The notes: generated by a model not told the origin, from the letters alone. Shown: positions 8,507 through 15,329, counted from the stretch's first letter. The stretch is 32,094 nucleotides of DNA from a virus (IMGVR_UViG_3300030101_002237:1-32094), one strand, 5' to 3'. Numbers and translations are program-made.

Positions 8507-8741
8507 ACGCGGTAAGTGGGGCAAATGCCTTGCTGCCTTGGTATACCCAAAAAGTTATACATAATGTATGTTATATGCAATTTTTTTGAGGTGTAACATT
8601 TTGATATATCTAGCAATATCAACAGTTAGAAATTTACGCGGGTTTTATGCGGTATGATTTGCGCGGGTTTTGTGTCATTGTGGCGTAGTTCGTGTTACTT
8701 TCTTTTTGTTTTACTTGGATAGATAATTTTTATTTTTAATG
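8507..8741. other. Non-coding control region, AT-rich
   Basis: No open frame with a ribosome site on either strand. It holds two direct copies of GCGGGTTTT (near 8639 and 8672) in GC-rich islands within AT-rich DNA, and a short palindrome TACATAATGTA near 8560. I see no terminator-like hairpin. It probably serves as the leader and control region between the late (minus) and early (plus) genes. Confidence 0.5.
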
Positions 8742-8773
8742 GTGTTGACACATATATATATATAAACTAAATT
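8742..8773 (+). promoter_or_regulatory. Probable main early promoter
   Basis: GTGTTGACA (8742-8750) gives a perfect -35 box. A 17-bp spacer of alternating AT (catatatatatata) leads to TAAATT (8768-8773), a 4/6 -10 match. GGTGTTGACA here is repeated exactly at 8474-8483. The first early gene starts at 8829. The shared sequence suggests control by the XRE repressor encoded at 18558-18746. Confidence 0.55.
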
Positions 8774-8798
8774 TATGAGCGCATTGAGAGAGCGCAAT

Positions 8799-9025
8799 TA
8801 ACTAAACAACAAAAGAGAGAGTAAAACAATGGACACAAAAGAATATTATGATTTATTATTAGAATATGAAATTGCAACTGAGCAAGAAATTAATTTAGTG
8901 GTCAATATTAATGGTTGGTCTAATGATACGTTGGATTCAATAGTTTATGCGAGAACAGGATATCGAGATTTTGAACAGTATTATAAATGTGAATTAATCT
9001 ATAACTAAACAACAAAAGAGAGAGT
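8799..9025 (+). repeat. 24-bp direct leader repeat (8799-8822 and 9002-9025)
   Basis: TAACTAAACAACAAAAGAGA followed by GAGT occurs identically before the genes at 8829 and 9032, each ending 6 nt before the ATG. A related TAAACAACAAAAAAAGAGAG precedes the gene at 10589. The GAGAGAG part serves as the ribosome site. The identity outside it suggests a duplicated leader or a regulatory RNA target. Confidence 0.8.
8829..9008 (+). CDS. Small early protein, unknown
   Basis: 59 residues, acidic and Tyr-rich, starting MDTKEYYDLLLEYEIATEQE. The segment TLDSIVYARTGYRDFEQYY looks like a motif found in small early proteins of marine phages, function unknown. It is the first gene of the plus-strand operon behind the promoter at 8742, with an AAAGAGAGAG ribosome site inside the 24-bp leader repeat. 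Very AT-rich. Confidence 0.65.
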   Translation: MDTKEYYDLLLEYEIATEQEINLVVNINGWSNDTLDSIVYARTGYRDFEQYYKCELIYN

Positions 9026-9031
9026 GTAATA

Positions 9032-9235
9032 ATGCAACAAGACAAATATAAAAATATAGACTTTCACGCGGGCGTTAAAGTTAATAAAAATGGTTCTTTG
9101 ACAATGTATGCAACAATATATAATACAGATTTGTTTAAAATGACTTATTATGATTATGATATTGAAACCGCTAGAAGTCTATTTAAAAAAGAATGTATAA
9201 AAGAGAGAGATCAATATTTTACAAATATAGATTAA
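9032..9235 (+). CDS. Small early protein, unknown
   Basis: 67 residues. It begins MQQDKYKNIDFHAGVKVNKN and is likely alpha/beta with a beta hairpin (GSLTMYATIYNTDLFKMTYY) and a basic C-terminal helix. No known domain. It is preceded by the second copy of the 24-bp leader repeat. Composition is very AT-rich like its neighbours. Confidence 0.65.
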   Translation: MQQDKYKNIDFHAGVKVNKNGSLTMYATIYNTDLFKMTYYDYDIETARSLFKKECIKERDQYFTNID

Positions 9236-9317
9236 GTTTAGTAAAAAATATTTAAAAATTATACATATTCTTTATTAATTAAAGATTTTAAACCACAACT
9301 AACAAAAGAAATAGAAA

Positions 9318-9617
9318 ATGCAAGTAAAAATTAGACAATCAACATTTGATTCATTATTTAAAAATGTTTTATCTGTTAATTATTGCCATAATTGGAAAAG
9401 TAAAACAATTAAAGATAATTGTTTAAATCCATTGATTGTTTTTAAAACAAAAAAAATTAAAAAGTTATTAAAAATTTGTAATGAATTTGTATCAAATTTT
9501 AATCATTTACCATTAGATGATAATTATCCTTTAGAGGTTGGCGCAATAAAAGGATTTATTATACAATGTGAGACAAAAATTAAACATGAAAAAAAGGAGA
9601 GTAACAATGTATTATAA
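9318..9617 (+). CDS. Early hypothetical protein
   Basis: 99 residues, Lys/Asn rich with a middle basic helix (VFKTKKIKKLLKICNEF). The leader has only a degenerate form of the repeat (ACAACTAACAAAAGAAATAG) and a poor ribosome site, so expression may be low. Its last codons contain the AAAAAGGAGAG ribosome site of the next gene, with which it overlaps by 11 bp. No family recognised. Confidence 0.55.
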   Translation: MQVKIRQSTFDSLFKNVLSVNYCHNWKSKTIKDNCLNPLIVFKTKKIKKLLKICNEFVSNFNHLPLDDNYPLEVGAIKGFIIQCETKIKHEKKESNNVL

Positions 9618-9939
9618 AGAGAGAGAAATAAAAGAATATATTTTAGATTATTTATATGATAATGAATCATATCTAAAAAATAATAATTATGATTTACATG
9701 AATTGCATAATGAGATTTTTAACACTGATTATTATTTAATTGGTTATTACAATTGTGAGCAGTGGTTAAAAGGCCATGCTTTTGAATGTATGGATATTAT
9801 AAAAGAATATGAAGAGTTTAATTTCGGTGAATTATACACAGATTTAACAAACTCTGAAAAAGTTGTTAATATGTATGTTTATATAATAGGTGAAGAATTA
9901 TTGTATAACATGGAAAAGGAACTAAAAAAGAGAGGTTAA
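9607..9939 (+). CDS. Early protein of a small phage family (unknown function)
   Basis: 110 residues from ATG 9607, chosen because AAAAAGGAGAG precedes it; an in-frame ATG at 9568 has no such site. The protein is acidic. The segments FNTDYYLIGYYNCEQWL and DLTNSEKVVNMYVYIIGEEL resemble a family of short early proteins in cyanophages and other marine phages with no assigned function. The C-terminus ELKKRG is encoded by a 21-bp sequence that also supplies the next gene's ribosome site. Confidence 0.7.
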   Translation: MYYKEREIKEYILDYLYDNESYLKNNNYDLHELHNEIFNTDYYLIGYYNCEQWLKGHAFECMDIIKEYEEFNFGELYTDLTNSEKVVNMYVYIIGEELLYNMEKELKKRG

Positions 9940-9942
9940 AAA

Positions 9943-10491
9943 ATGATAAAAGAAAGCAAAATTACAAGAATATTTAAACATATTCAAAACACGCCTAAAT
10001 TAACTTATAAAGAGTTAATTACATTCATATGTAATATGAACGGGCGCGAATATCAAAACGGGTATTATAGCACTATTTTAACAAACTTACGCCACCGCGG
10101 GCGGTTTTACACTAATAAACAAGGCTATGTAAAATTGACCGCGCTTGGTAAAAAAATGATAAATACGCCATGCGCGAAAACACCGCAAGAAAAGAAAGAG
10201 GACATGGAAAGAAGAATATATTATAAAATTAGGCGCGAAGTTGAAAATCATTTGAGAAAAGAAGAAAAAAGAAACGTGCAATGGAACTTGGAAAAAATAG
10301 AGGAACGCGGACACGTTGAAACCATTGGCGAACTCATTTATTTTTTAAAGAGTTTTGATTCTTATGACAAAATAGAACTTTCAGTTGATGAAGAGGGCAA
10401 CGCGTTTGGTAAAATACATTGGCAAGTATTTTATGATAAGTTAGACGGTTGGCAAAATAAAGTAACTTTAGTTCCATTAGTTAGGTATTAA
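9943..10491 (+). CDS. Early protein with winged-helix-like N-terminus
   Basis: 182 residues. Residues 1-75 (RIFKHIQNTPKLTYKELITF ... STILTNLRHRGRFYTNKQGY) look like a winged helix, with a recognition helix followed by a beta wing and KLTALGKKM. A charged helical stretch (about 85-120) and a small alpha/beta part follow. It might be an early DNA-binding regulator; this is inference. It uses more GC codons (GCGC, CGCG) than upstream genes. Its stop codon lies inside stem I of the hammerhead ribozyme, so self-cleavage would trim this message's 3' end. Confidence 0.65.
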   Translation: MIKESKITRIFKHIQNTPKLTYKELITFICNMNGREYQNGYYSTILTNLRHRGRFYTNKQGYVKLTALGKKMINTPCAKTPQEKKEDMERRIYYKIRREVENHLRKEEKRNVQWNLEKIEERGHVETIGELIYFLKSFDSYDKIELSVDEEGNAFGKIHWQVFYDKLDGWQNKVTLVPLVRY

Positions 10492-10492
10492 A

Positions 10493-10554
10493 CCATACTG
10501 ATGAGCGCGGACGGTTACCGCGCGAAATCCCGCGTATTTGCGCGGGATATATGG
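10493..10554 (+). ncRNA. Type I hammerhead ribozyme
   Basis: All conserved core positions are present in order. Stem I 5' arm is CCATA (10493-10497), then CTGATGA (10498-10504). Stem II is GCGCGG/CCGCGC (10505-10510, 10518-10523) with loop ACGGTTA. GAA (10524-10526) follows. Stem III is ATCCCGCG/CGCGGGAT (10527-10534, 10541-10548) with loop TATTTG. The cleavage nucleotide is A 10549 (AUA, a valid NUH), then stem I 3' arm TATGG (10550-10554). Stem I can continue past an internal loop (10487-10492 against 10555-10556) as GGT/ACC (10484-10486, 10557-10559), giving the loop-bulge contact partner type I ribozymes need. Predicted cut: between 10549 and 10550, separating the gene ending at 10491 from the gene at 10589. 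Confidence 0.88.
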
Positions 10555-10588
10555 AAACCATAAACAACAAAAAAAGAGAGGTTAAAAT

Positions 10589-10756
10589 ATGTTTGTATTA
10601 GTTGTTTTACATGATAGTACAGACCCTTGGACATATGGCCCGTATAACACCATAAACCAAGCGCAAAAAGCAAAAAAAGACTACCAAAGCACTTGGACTC
10701 ATAGAGATTGGGACGCAATGAGCGTAGAGATATGCGAACTAAAAAAGAGAGGTTAA
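10589..10756 (+). CDS. Small early protein, unknown
   Basis: 55 residues starting MFVLVVLHDSTDPWTYGPYN. It looks like a small alpha/beta protein (beta strand FVLVVLH, helix TINQAQKAKKDY, late strand SVEICEL). Short phage proteins of this pattern are common but unassigned. It sits 39 bp downstream of the predicted ribozyme cut site, with a GAGAGG ribosome site. Its 3' end is the 21-bp repeat also found at 9919-9939. Confidence 0.65.
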   Translation: MFVLVVLHDSTDPWTYGPYNTINQAQKAKKDYQSTWTHRDWDAMSVEICELKKRG

Positions 10757-10759
10757 TGA

Positions 10760-10837
10760 ATGATAAGTAAAATACTTACCGTATATGTCAAAATATGCGC
10801 GATAATTTGGATAATACGCGCATGTTTTGGTTTTTAA
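10760..10837 (+). CDS. Possible 25-residue membrane peptide
   Basis: ATG 10760 follows the upstream stop by 3 bp and uses the GAGAGG site in the 21-bp repeat. The predicted peptide (MISKILTVYVKICAIIWIIR ending ACFGF) is one hydrophobic helix with a few basic residues. Size makes it uncertain, but ribosome site and position are good. Confidence 0.4.
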   Translation: MISKILTVYVKICAIIWIIRACFGF

Positions 10838-10887
10838 TTTATGTCACTTTTGGCATACTTTTTATTTTATGGTATGAATTAGAATAA
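10822..10887 (+). CDS. Possible 21-residue membrane peptide
   Basis: ATG 10822 overlaps the preceding small frame. The peptide MFWFLIYVTFGILFILWYEL plus E is almost entirely hydrophobic. No ribosome site of its own, so it would need coupling. It may be chance in AT-rich DNA. Confidence 0.25.
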   Translation: MFWFLIYVTFGILFILWYELE

Positions 10888-10905
10888 ACCAAAAACCAAC
10901 AAATT

Positions 10906-10930
10906 AACCCGCATTTATGCGGGTTTTTTT
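10906..10930 (+). terminator. Rho-independent terminator of the early operon
   Basis: AACCCGCA/TGCGGGTT (8-bp stem, loop TTTA) runs directly into seven T residues ending at 10930. It is strong and unambiguous and closes the plus-strand early operon. Confidence 0.92.
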
Positions 10931-11098
10931 GTGTCTAAAATTGGTACAAATTTCACTGTCAAAATTTTTACTATACATAACATTTTTTACGCGCAATTTT
11001 TTAAATGAGCTTTTTTTATCGATTTTTTGGCGCAAATATGGAAAAATATCTCAAAATTATATTATACTGGCAGGGTTAATTATATTAATGGGCCAGGG
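10931..11098. other. AT-rich intergenic stretch with a second hairpin
   Basis: No convincing gene. At 11067-11096 CTGGC/GCCAG encloses TTAAT/ATTAA, and the plus strand continues into GGTTATTTTTTC, so a backup plus-strand terminator is possible. The GGCAGGGTTA and GGCCAGGGTTA segments are imperfect direct repeats. Confidence 0.4.
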
Positions 11099-11302
11099 TT
11101 ATTTTTTCTTTAGCATTCGGTTGCGCCACGCCAATTTGTCACGCGTCCACATGCGCAACCAACACCGATCTAAATTGCAAACTCTAGTGTCTTCGTACCA
11201 CTCCAAAACCAGCGCGCAACGCTCACCATCACTGGCAATTTGTACAAATTCGCAGGACTTGTCTTCTTTTTTAGAAAGTGAGCATTTTTGAGCTAAAATC
11301 AC
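11099..11302 (-). CDS. Possible small Cys/Trp-rich protein
   Basis: Minus-strand frame of up to 67 residues from GTG 11302. The composition looks like a real small domain (CEFVQIASDGERCALVLEWY, then VCNLDRCWLRMWTRDKLAW), with conserved-looking Trp and Cys residues and a beta-hairpin-then-helix shape. The start is doubtful: only TAGG lies 7 nt upstream of GTG. It would be the last gene of the minus-strand replication operon, beyond the repeat cluster. Function unknown. Confidence 0.45.
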   Translation of the reverse strand: MILAQKCSLSKKEDKSCEFVQIASDGERCALVLEWYEDTRVCNLDRCWLRMWTRDKLAWRNRMLKKK

Positions 11303-11317
11303 CTGCGCACCTAGGAA

Positions 11318-11446
11318 GGAGAATATAGAGAATATGGAGAATATGACTCTCTCTCTCCTCTATAACTACAGTTTTCCATATTCTCTTTTTTTACTCCCAA
11401 GGAGAATTTGAAATGCTCCAAATTCTCCAAATTCTCCAAATTCTCC
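11318..11446. repeat. Cluster of GGAGAATWT iteron-like repeats
   Basis: Three copies of GAGAATAT with 9-bp period (11319, 11328, 11337) are followed by an inverted copy CCATATTCTC (11376-11385). GGAGAATTTG (11401-11410) forms a perfect 10-bp inverted repeat with CAAATTCTCC (11419-11428), loop 8. The 9-bp unit CTCCAAATT is repeated exactly three times (11416-11442) plus a partial copy. It lies between the primase-helicase stop (11464) and the small frame at 11099. The layout resembles a replication origin with iterons, though binding sites for an RNA-level or repressor function are possible. Confidence 0.75.
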
Positions 11447-11463
11447 ATTCTCTCTGCACGCGC

Positions 11464-13314
11464 CTATTCGCTCAAACCATCTAGTTCAGTCTCTAATTTG
11501 ACGTATTGACCATGACCAATCTTACTAATTAAGCCTTGTTTTATCATACGTTCCAACCAATTAGACACTGCGTTATTACTACTCATTCCAACTATGGATT
11601 CCAGCGCAGCCTTAAACATTTCTCTGCTAAAGTTATGCCCTTCTGTCGCAATCGACTGCAAGACTTTTTCTTCCACCGACTCTTTCGGATCAGTATACCA
11701 AAACATTTCATTCTTTGGAAGCGGCTTCAAATACTCAAAGTACAATGGCCCATCATTAACATTATGCAACTTGACTCCAACTGGCACTCCATGAAGATCA
11801 TTCTGACTGCGCACCTTCGTAATCTTCATTACCTTCAATCCAGGTAAACGCTGACTACTAGCAAGTTGCACAATCCCATCCAAGTGATTCGTATACGCAC
11901 TACCGCCCAACATCATACTGACATCAAGTGGACTCGCTTCACCCAGCTTCTTATGATGCGACACAATCAAAATCGCAACCTTATGCTTATTCTTTAAATT
12001 TACCATCGTCCGCAACAAATCCATCACATCATCATTTTTGCTTACATTCTTATTAGTACTCGTATACAAATTATCTACCACCAACACTTCGCATGGGTCA
12101 AACGTCAAATTTGCGTCCATTTCTTCCCACTTATCGGTAAACACATTGTCTTGCCCACTGCTCAAAATACTAAGATTCTGCTCAAACCGTTCTGCTTCTA
12201 CTGGATACTTGTCAACAAAATGCATTGCGGTCCGCTCAATCAACTGCTTAAAACTCTCGTCTTTCAACTCAAACTGTACATGCATAACCTTCCTTGCCTT
12301 TGGTATCCTAAACCCTAGGAACGGCACACCTAACGCCAAACACGTAGACAACTGCAAGCTCATCACCGACTTACCCACGTTCGTACCGCCTGCAAGGCCC
12401 ATAATATCCTTCTCAAAGAACAAGTCATCAATGATAGGCTCTGGCATTTTTACAAAGGTTTTAGCAAACTGCGAAGGACTGAAACTGCGCATTCCGCCAA
12501 TGTCCTCTGGTTTATCACCAAACCGCACACAGCACGCCAACAACTGATCCAAACTATGACCATCACTAAACCAGTCAGTAAGATCATACCTGGAAGGCTT
12601 ATCTTCCCACTTCATCACATAAAGCTCTACCTTATGCGCAAATAGCCTTTTTGCCAGTTTTTGCGCACCTAGCTCGCCTTTTTCGTCATTATCGTACACG
12701 ATGTATACCTTATTATATCTAGATGGCAAGGTTATTTTAGCAGGCAGCGCACCCGCACCTGACGTAAATGTCAAGGCGGATGCGCCATTGCAGTATGCGG
12801 TGACAACGTCCTTTTCACCTTCGCAGATCACAAGGCTGGAGAGAGATAGATGCGGAGTATCAAACACCTTGCATTCTGCGTCACCAAACTGCGGTCCTTT
12901 ATGAAATTTTACATGATTCTCATTAATCTGAAACACCAACTGCGCATTCTTCTTTTCATCGCGCCTGACACCTATTGACAGGTCCAGACACTTGTCATTC
13001 CAAGGCAACTCAAGCTCATCTATAGCCTTTTGCCAATGGGTAACAAACGTAGCACGGGCCTGTGAATATCCGCTCTTTTTGACCTCTTTTGACTCAACTT
13101 TAACCTTGGTGTTGGTCAGTTTATATTCTACCCGCGGGGTTTTTATCTTCTCTTCGCTGAAATCCCAACTAAACTGGCACTTGTGGCAGTAAGCGTACTC
13201 ACCATTAATCTGCACTGTGCCTTGCTTACGTGATGTAGCATCGTCACACTCAGGACACCAAGCGCGCTTACCATTGTGAGTTATTCTAGAGAAGACATTC
13301 GATGCACTCCTCAA
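11464..13314 (-). CDS. Primase-helicase (zinc ribbon, TOPRIM, RecA-like helicase)
   Basis: 616 residues. Domains in order: a zinc ribbon CPEC/CHKC (Cys 20, 23, 43, 46) as in T7 gp4-type primases; a TOPRIM domain with EGEKD (165-169) and DND (208-210); a RecA-like helicase with Walker A GGTNVGKS (309-316) and Walker B VLVVD (410-414), closest in style to RepA/AAA_25 helicases; a C-terminal winged-helix-like segment (about 555-605). It primes and unwinds DNA at the phage fork; no polymerase is encoded, so host enzyme is probably used. The start appears to be TTG overlapping the previous stop. It is the downstream end of the replication operon, next to the repeat cluster. Confidence 0.92.
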   Translation of the reverse strand: MRSASNVFSRITHNGKRAWCPECDDATSRKQGTVQINGEYAYCHKCQFSWDFSEEKIKTPRVEYKLTNTKVKVESKEVKKSGYSQARATFVTHWQKAIDELELPWNDKCLDLSIGVRRDEKKNAQLVFQINENHVKFHKGPQFGDAECKVFDTPHLSLSSLVICEGEKDVVTAYCNGASALTFTSGAGALPAKITLPSRYNKVYIVYDNDEKGELGAQKLAKRLFAHKVELYVMKWEDKPSRYDLTDWFSDGHSLDQLLACCVRFGDKPEDIGGMRSFSPSQFAKTFVKMPEPIIDDLFFEKDIMGLAGGTNVGKSVMSLQLSTCLALGVPFLGFRIPKARKVMHVQFELKDESFKQLIERTAMHFVDKYPVEAERFEQNLSILSSGQDNVFTDKWEEMDANLTFDPCEVLVVDNLYTSTNKNVSKNDDVMDLLRTMVNLKNKHKVAILIVSHHKKLGEASPLDVSMMLGGSAYTNHLDGIVQLASSQRLPGLKVMKITKVRSQNDLHGVPVGVKLHNVNDGPLYFEYLKPLPKNEMFWYTDPKESVEEKVLQSIATEGHNFSREMFKAALESIVGMSSNNAVSNWLERMIKQGLISKIGHGQYVKLETELDGLSE

Positions 13315-13967
13315 AACTTCCTACGTAGGTTATACAGCGCACACAAATGACGAAACGCCTGCGCACCCGCATCCAACTTATCACGATCAATGACATGTTT
13401 ATGAAACTTTCCATCTTCTTTACCAAAGCGCATAATAATACCATACTTAACATCTGCTCTAGGCTGCGCAGCTTCGTACATCATCGTGTACGCACCTAAT
13501 TGGATCATCATTTCTGGGTATGGCCCACCTTTACTGGTTTTCCAGTCTACCACCACAAGTTCGTCATCTATCTTGCCAATACAGTCCACTGTACCGCCAA
13601 CGCGTAACTCTTCATTCACCAGCGCAAGCTCGGCAGCAAGTACCTTAAAGTTTGCCTTATCATACCATGTTTTAAATCCAAAGAATGCTTTTAATGCCCG
13701 CTCTTCCTGGTTAGGTGTATAATCCCGCGTATCTACATCAAAACCTTGAAGATAACCTTGTATAAGGATATGTGTTAATGTGCCTTCGTGGCCCGCTTCT
13801 CGCATGACTGCATCCGCATCTTCGCCCTGCGCAGTAACACGCTTGGCCCATGCAATCAGCGTATTCTTATTCCATCCTAACTGGTTGTTAATAATGGTGG
13901 TCACACTTGCCGCGCGCTTACCGTCTTTTAGCACGTAGTTCTGACCATGTAACTTTGTTTTACTCAT
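13311..13967 (-). CDS. RecB/Cas4-like PD-(D/E)XK exonuclease
   Basis: 218 residues with the RecB-family nuclease pattern: His 66 (GTLTHILIQ), Asp 128 (GGTVDCIG), Asp 141 and Lys 143 (VVVDWKTSKG), then Gln 156 and Tyr 160 (QLGAY). Such phage proteins act in recombination, end processing or host DNA degradation. It starts inside the end of the small membrane gene (8-bp overlap) and ends overlapping the primase-helicase start, so the three are translated together. Confidence 0.88.
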   Translation of the reverse strand: MSKTKLHGQNYVLKDGKRAASVTTIINNQLGWNKNTLIAWAKRVTAQGEDADAVMREAGHEGTLTHILIQGYLQGFDVDTRDYTPNQEERALKAFFGFKTWYDKANFKVLAAELALVNEELRVGGTVDCIGKIDDELVVVDWKTSKGGPYPEMMIQLGAYTMMYEAAQPRADVKYGIIMRFGKEDGKFHKHVIDRDKLDAGAQAFRHLCALYNLRRKF

Positions 13968-14094
13968 CGATGTATCTCTCCTTTAATTCAGTTAGTATTA
14001 AAAACGCAACTCCAAATGCCAATGCCCAGAACAACAGTCCCAAACCTAACACTAGTATATTTGCTACCCACTCTGCTATGTCGAACATGATCAT
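13960..14094 (-). CDS. Small membrane protein in the replication operon
   Basis: 44 residues, start ATG 14094 with a perfect AAGGAG 5 nt upstream. One long hydrophobic helix (NILVLGLGLLFWALAFGVAF) is followed by a charged tail ELKERYIDE. It overlaps both neighbours (ATGA with the methyltransferase, 8 bp with the nuclease). Function unknown. A membrane anchor for replication or an anti-host peptide are both guesses. Confidence 0.7.
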   Translation of the reverse strand: MIMFDIAEWVANILVLGLGLLFWALAFGVAFLILTELKERYIDE

Positions 14095-15329
14095 AGTAAC
14101 TCCTTTTCTTTTATGATTGTGGCAACTGCCTGTACAACATCCACCGTCACTGCGTTGCCTGCCTGCTTATATCTTTGTGTGTCGCTAATCTCCACTACTT
14201 TATCATCTATAATACCGTATTCATTATGATTATCAGCAAAACCTTGCAATCTCATACACTCAACTGGTGTTAGTCTGCGAATGCTTGTGTTAATTTTTAC
14301 TCCATGCTGATCTTGTTTCGTTAACGTAAACATATCCTCACCATCTTCTTCAAATCTTCTACCATTTTGTTTTTTTTCTGCACGATTTGGAGTTAATACT
14401 GGTTGGACTTGATACAACCCAGTTTTATTATCGTTATTACCACCATCGCCCGCCAATGTTTTAGCAATACCTTTATCACTATAAACTCTAGAATTAAAAT
14501 CGTAAGAATCTTGATTGCGTTCTAATGTATGTACTTGATACAATCCAGTTTTCGCTCCCATACCGCCACCATCCTTAATAGTTCTTGATATTCCATTAGC
14601 ATCATATACTCGTGTGGCTTCGCTATCTTTTCCTATTGTGCCGATTTGATTTAATTCTGCAATCATTGTCATTTCTCTGTAGTTTCCACCAGAGTGACCT
14701 AAGTGTTGGAGTGTATTTGCGACTTTTGTATTCCTGTGGTCATTGCTTTGACTTGGTTCTCCGATAGGAAATACTTGTGGTCCACCTCGGTTTCCAATAT
14801 ATCCGACAATGTATATCCGCTCTCTATTTTGGGGTTTCCACCAGCGAGTATTAAGTAATTGGAACTCAACGGTATACCCAAGGTTATCAAGAACTCTGTA
14901 GATTGTAGCAAATGTTCGTCCATTGTCGTGAGAAAGTAAGCCTTTAACATTTTCGAGTAAAAAACAGGAGATTGGCTTTCCAACGTCTCGGTAATGTCGG
15001 AGAATCCTTGCGATTTCAAAAAATAAAGTACCTCTGGTGTCATCAAATCCGAGTCGCTTTCCAGCCACGCTAAATGCTTGGCATGGAAATCCTCCACAAA
15101 GGATGTCAATGTTATCTGGTGTATCTCTTCCTGGTTGAATAGTTGTAATGTCACCGAGTTCCTCACTTTCTTTATAATTATATTTATACACCGCACTGGC
15201 ATATTTGTCTATCTCGCTAAAACCTACCCAATCAAACTGGTAGCCTGCGCGCCTAAAACCTTCGTGGAATCCACCGATACCACTGAATAAATCGAGCATG
15301 TTTAAACCCGACATGGTAGCGTACACCAA
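14091..15329 (-). CDS. DNA (cytosine-5) methyltransferase
   Basis: 412 residues with all key C5-methyltransferase motifs: I DLFSGIGGF (13-21), IV PCQ with catalytic Cys 83, VI ENV (126-128), VIII QNRER (167-171) and X GNAVTV near the end. The target-recognition region holds two similar segments (about 239-265 and 280-307, each RVY...GI.(K/R)T(I/L)...KTGLYQV). No restriction partner gene is clear, so it probably protects phage DNA from host enzymes. The start is uncertain: TTG 15329 has AAGGA 10 nt upstream; ATG 15314 or 15299 are alternatives. Confidence 0.93.
   Translation of the reverse strand: MVYATMSGLNMLDLFSGIGGFHEGFRRAGYQFDWVGFSEIDKYASAVYKYNYKESEELGDITTIQPGRDTPDNIDILCGGFPCQAFSVAGKRLGFDDTRGTLFFEIARILRHYRDVGKPISCFLLENVKGLLSHDNGRTFATIYRVLDNLGYTVEFQLLNTRWWKPQNRERIYIVGYIGNRGGPQVFPIGEPSQSNDHRNTKVANTLQHLGHSGGNYREMTMIAELNQIGTIGKDSEATRVYDANGISRTIKDGGGMGAKTGLYQVHTLERNQDSYDFNSRVYSDKGIAKTLAGDGGNNDNKTGLYQVQPVLTPNRAEKKQNGRRFEEDGEDMFTLTKQDQHGVKINTSIRRLTPVECMRLQGFADNHNEYGIIDDKVVEISDTQRYKQAGNAVTVDVVQAVATIIKEKELL

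Larger units (their letters stand above)
9919..10756 (+). repeat. 21-bp direct repeat at two gene ends (9919-9939 and 10736-10756)
   Basis: GAACTAAAAAAGAGAGGTTA plus A occurs exactly twice. In both places it encodes the terminal ELKKRG-stop of an otherwise unrelated protein and provides the GAGAGG ribosome site for the next ATG, 3-4 bp downstream of the stop. It is a mobile or duplicated gene-junction cassette. Confidence 0.75.

Noticed and set aside
8775-8801. Eight-residue leader peptide after the early promoter
   Set aside because: Too short to support, no ribosome site and no attenuator structure downstream.
10917-11291. 124-residue plus-strand frame
   Set aside because: It begins in the terminator hairpin, has no ribosome site, and its composition reflects AT-rich non-coding DNA.
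14699-15202. 167-residue same-strand open frame inside the methyltransferase gene
   Set aside because: It lies in another frame of a gene whose motifs are all intact; no ribosome site or recognisable domain.
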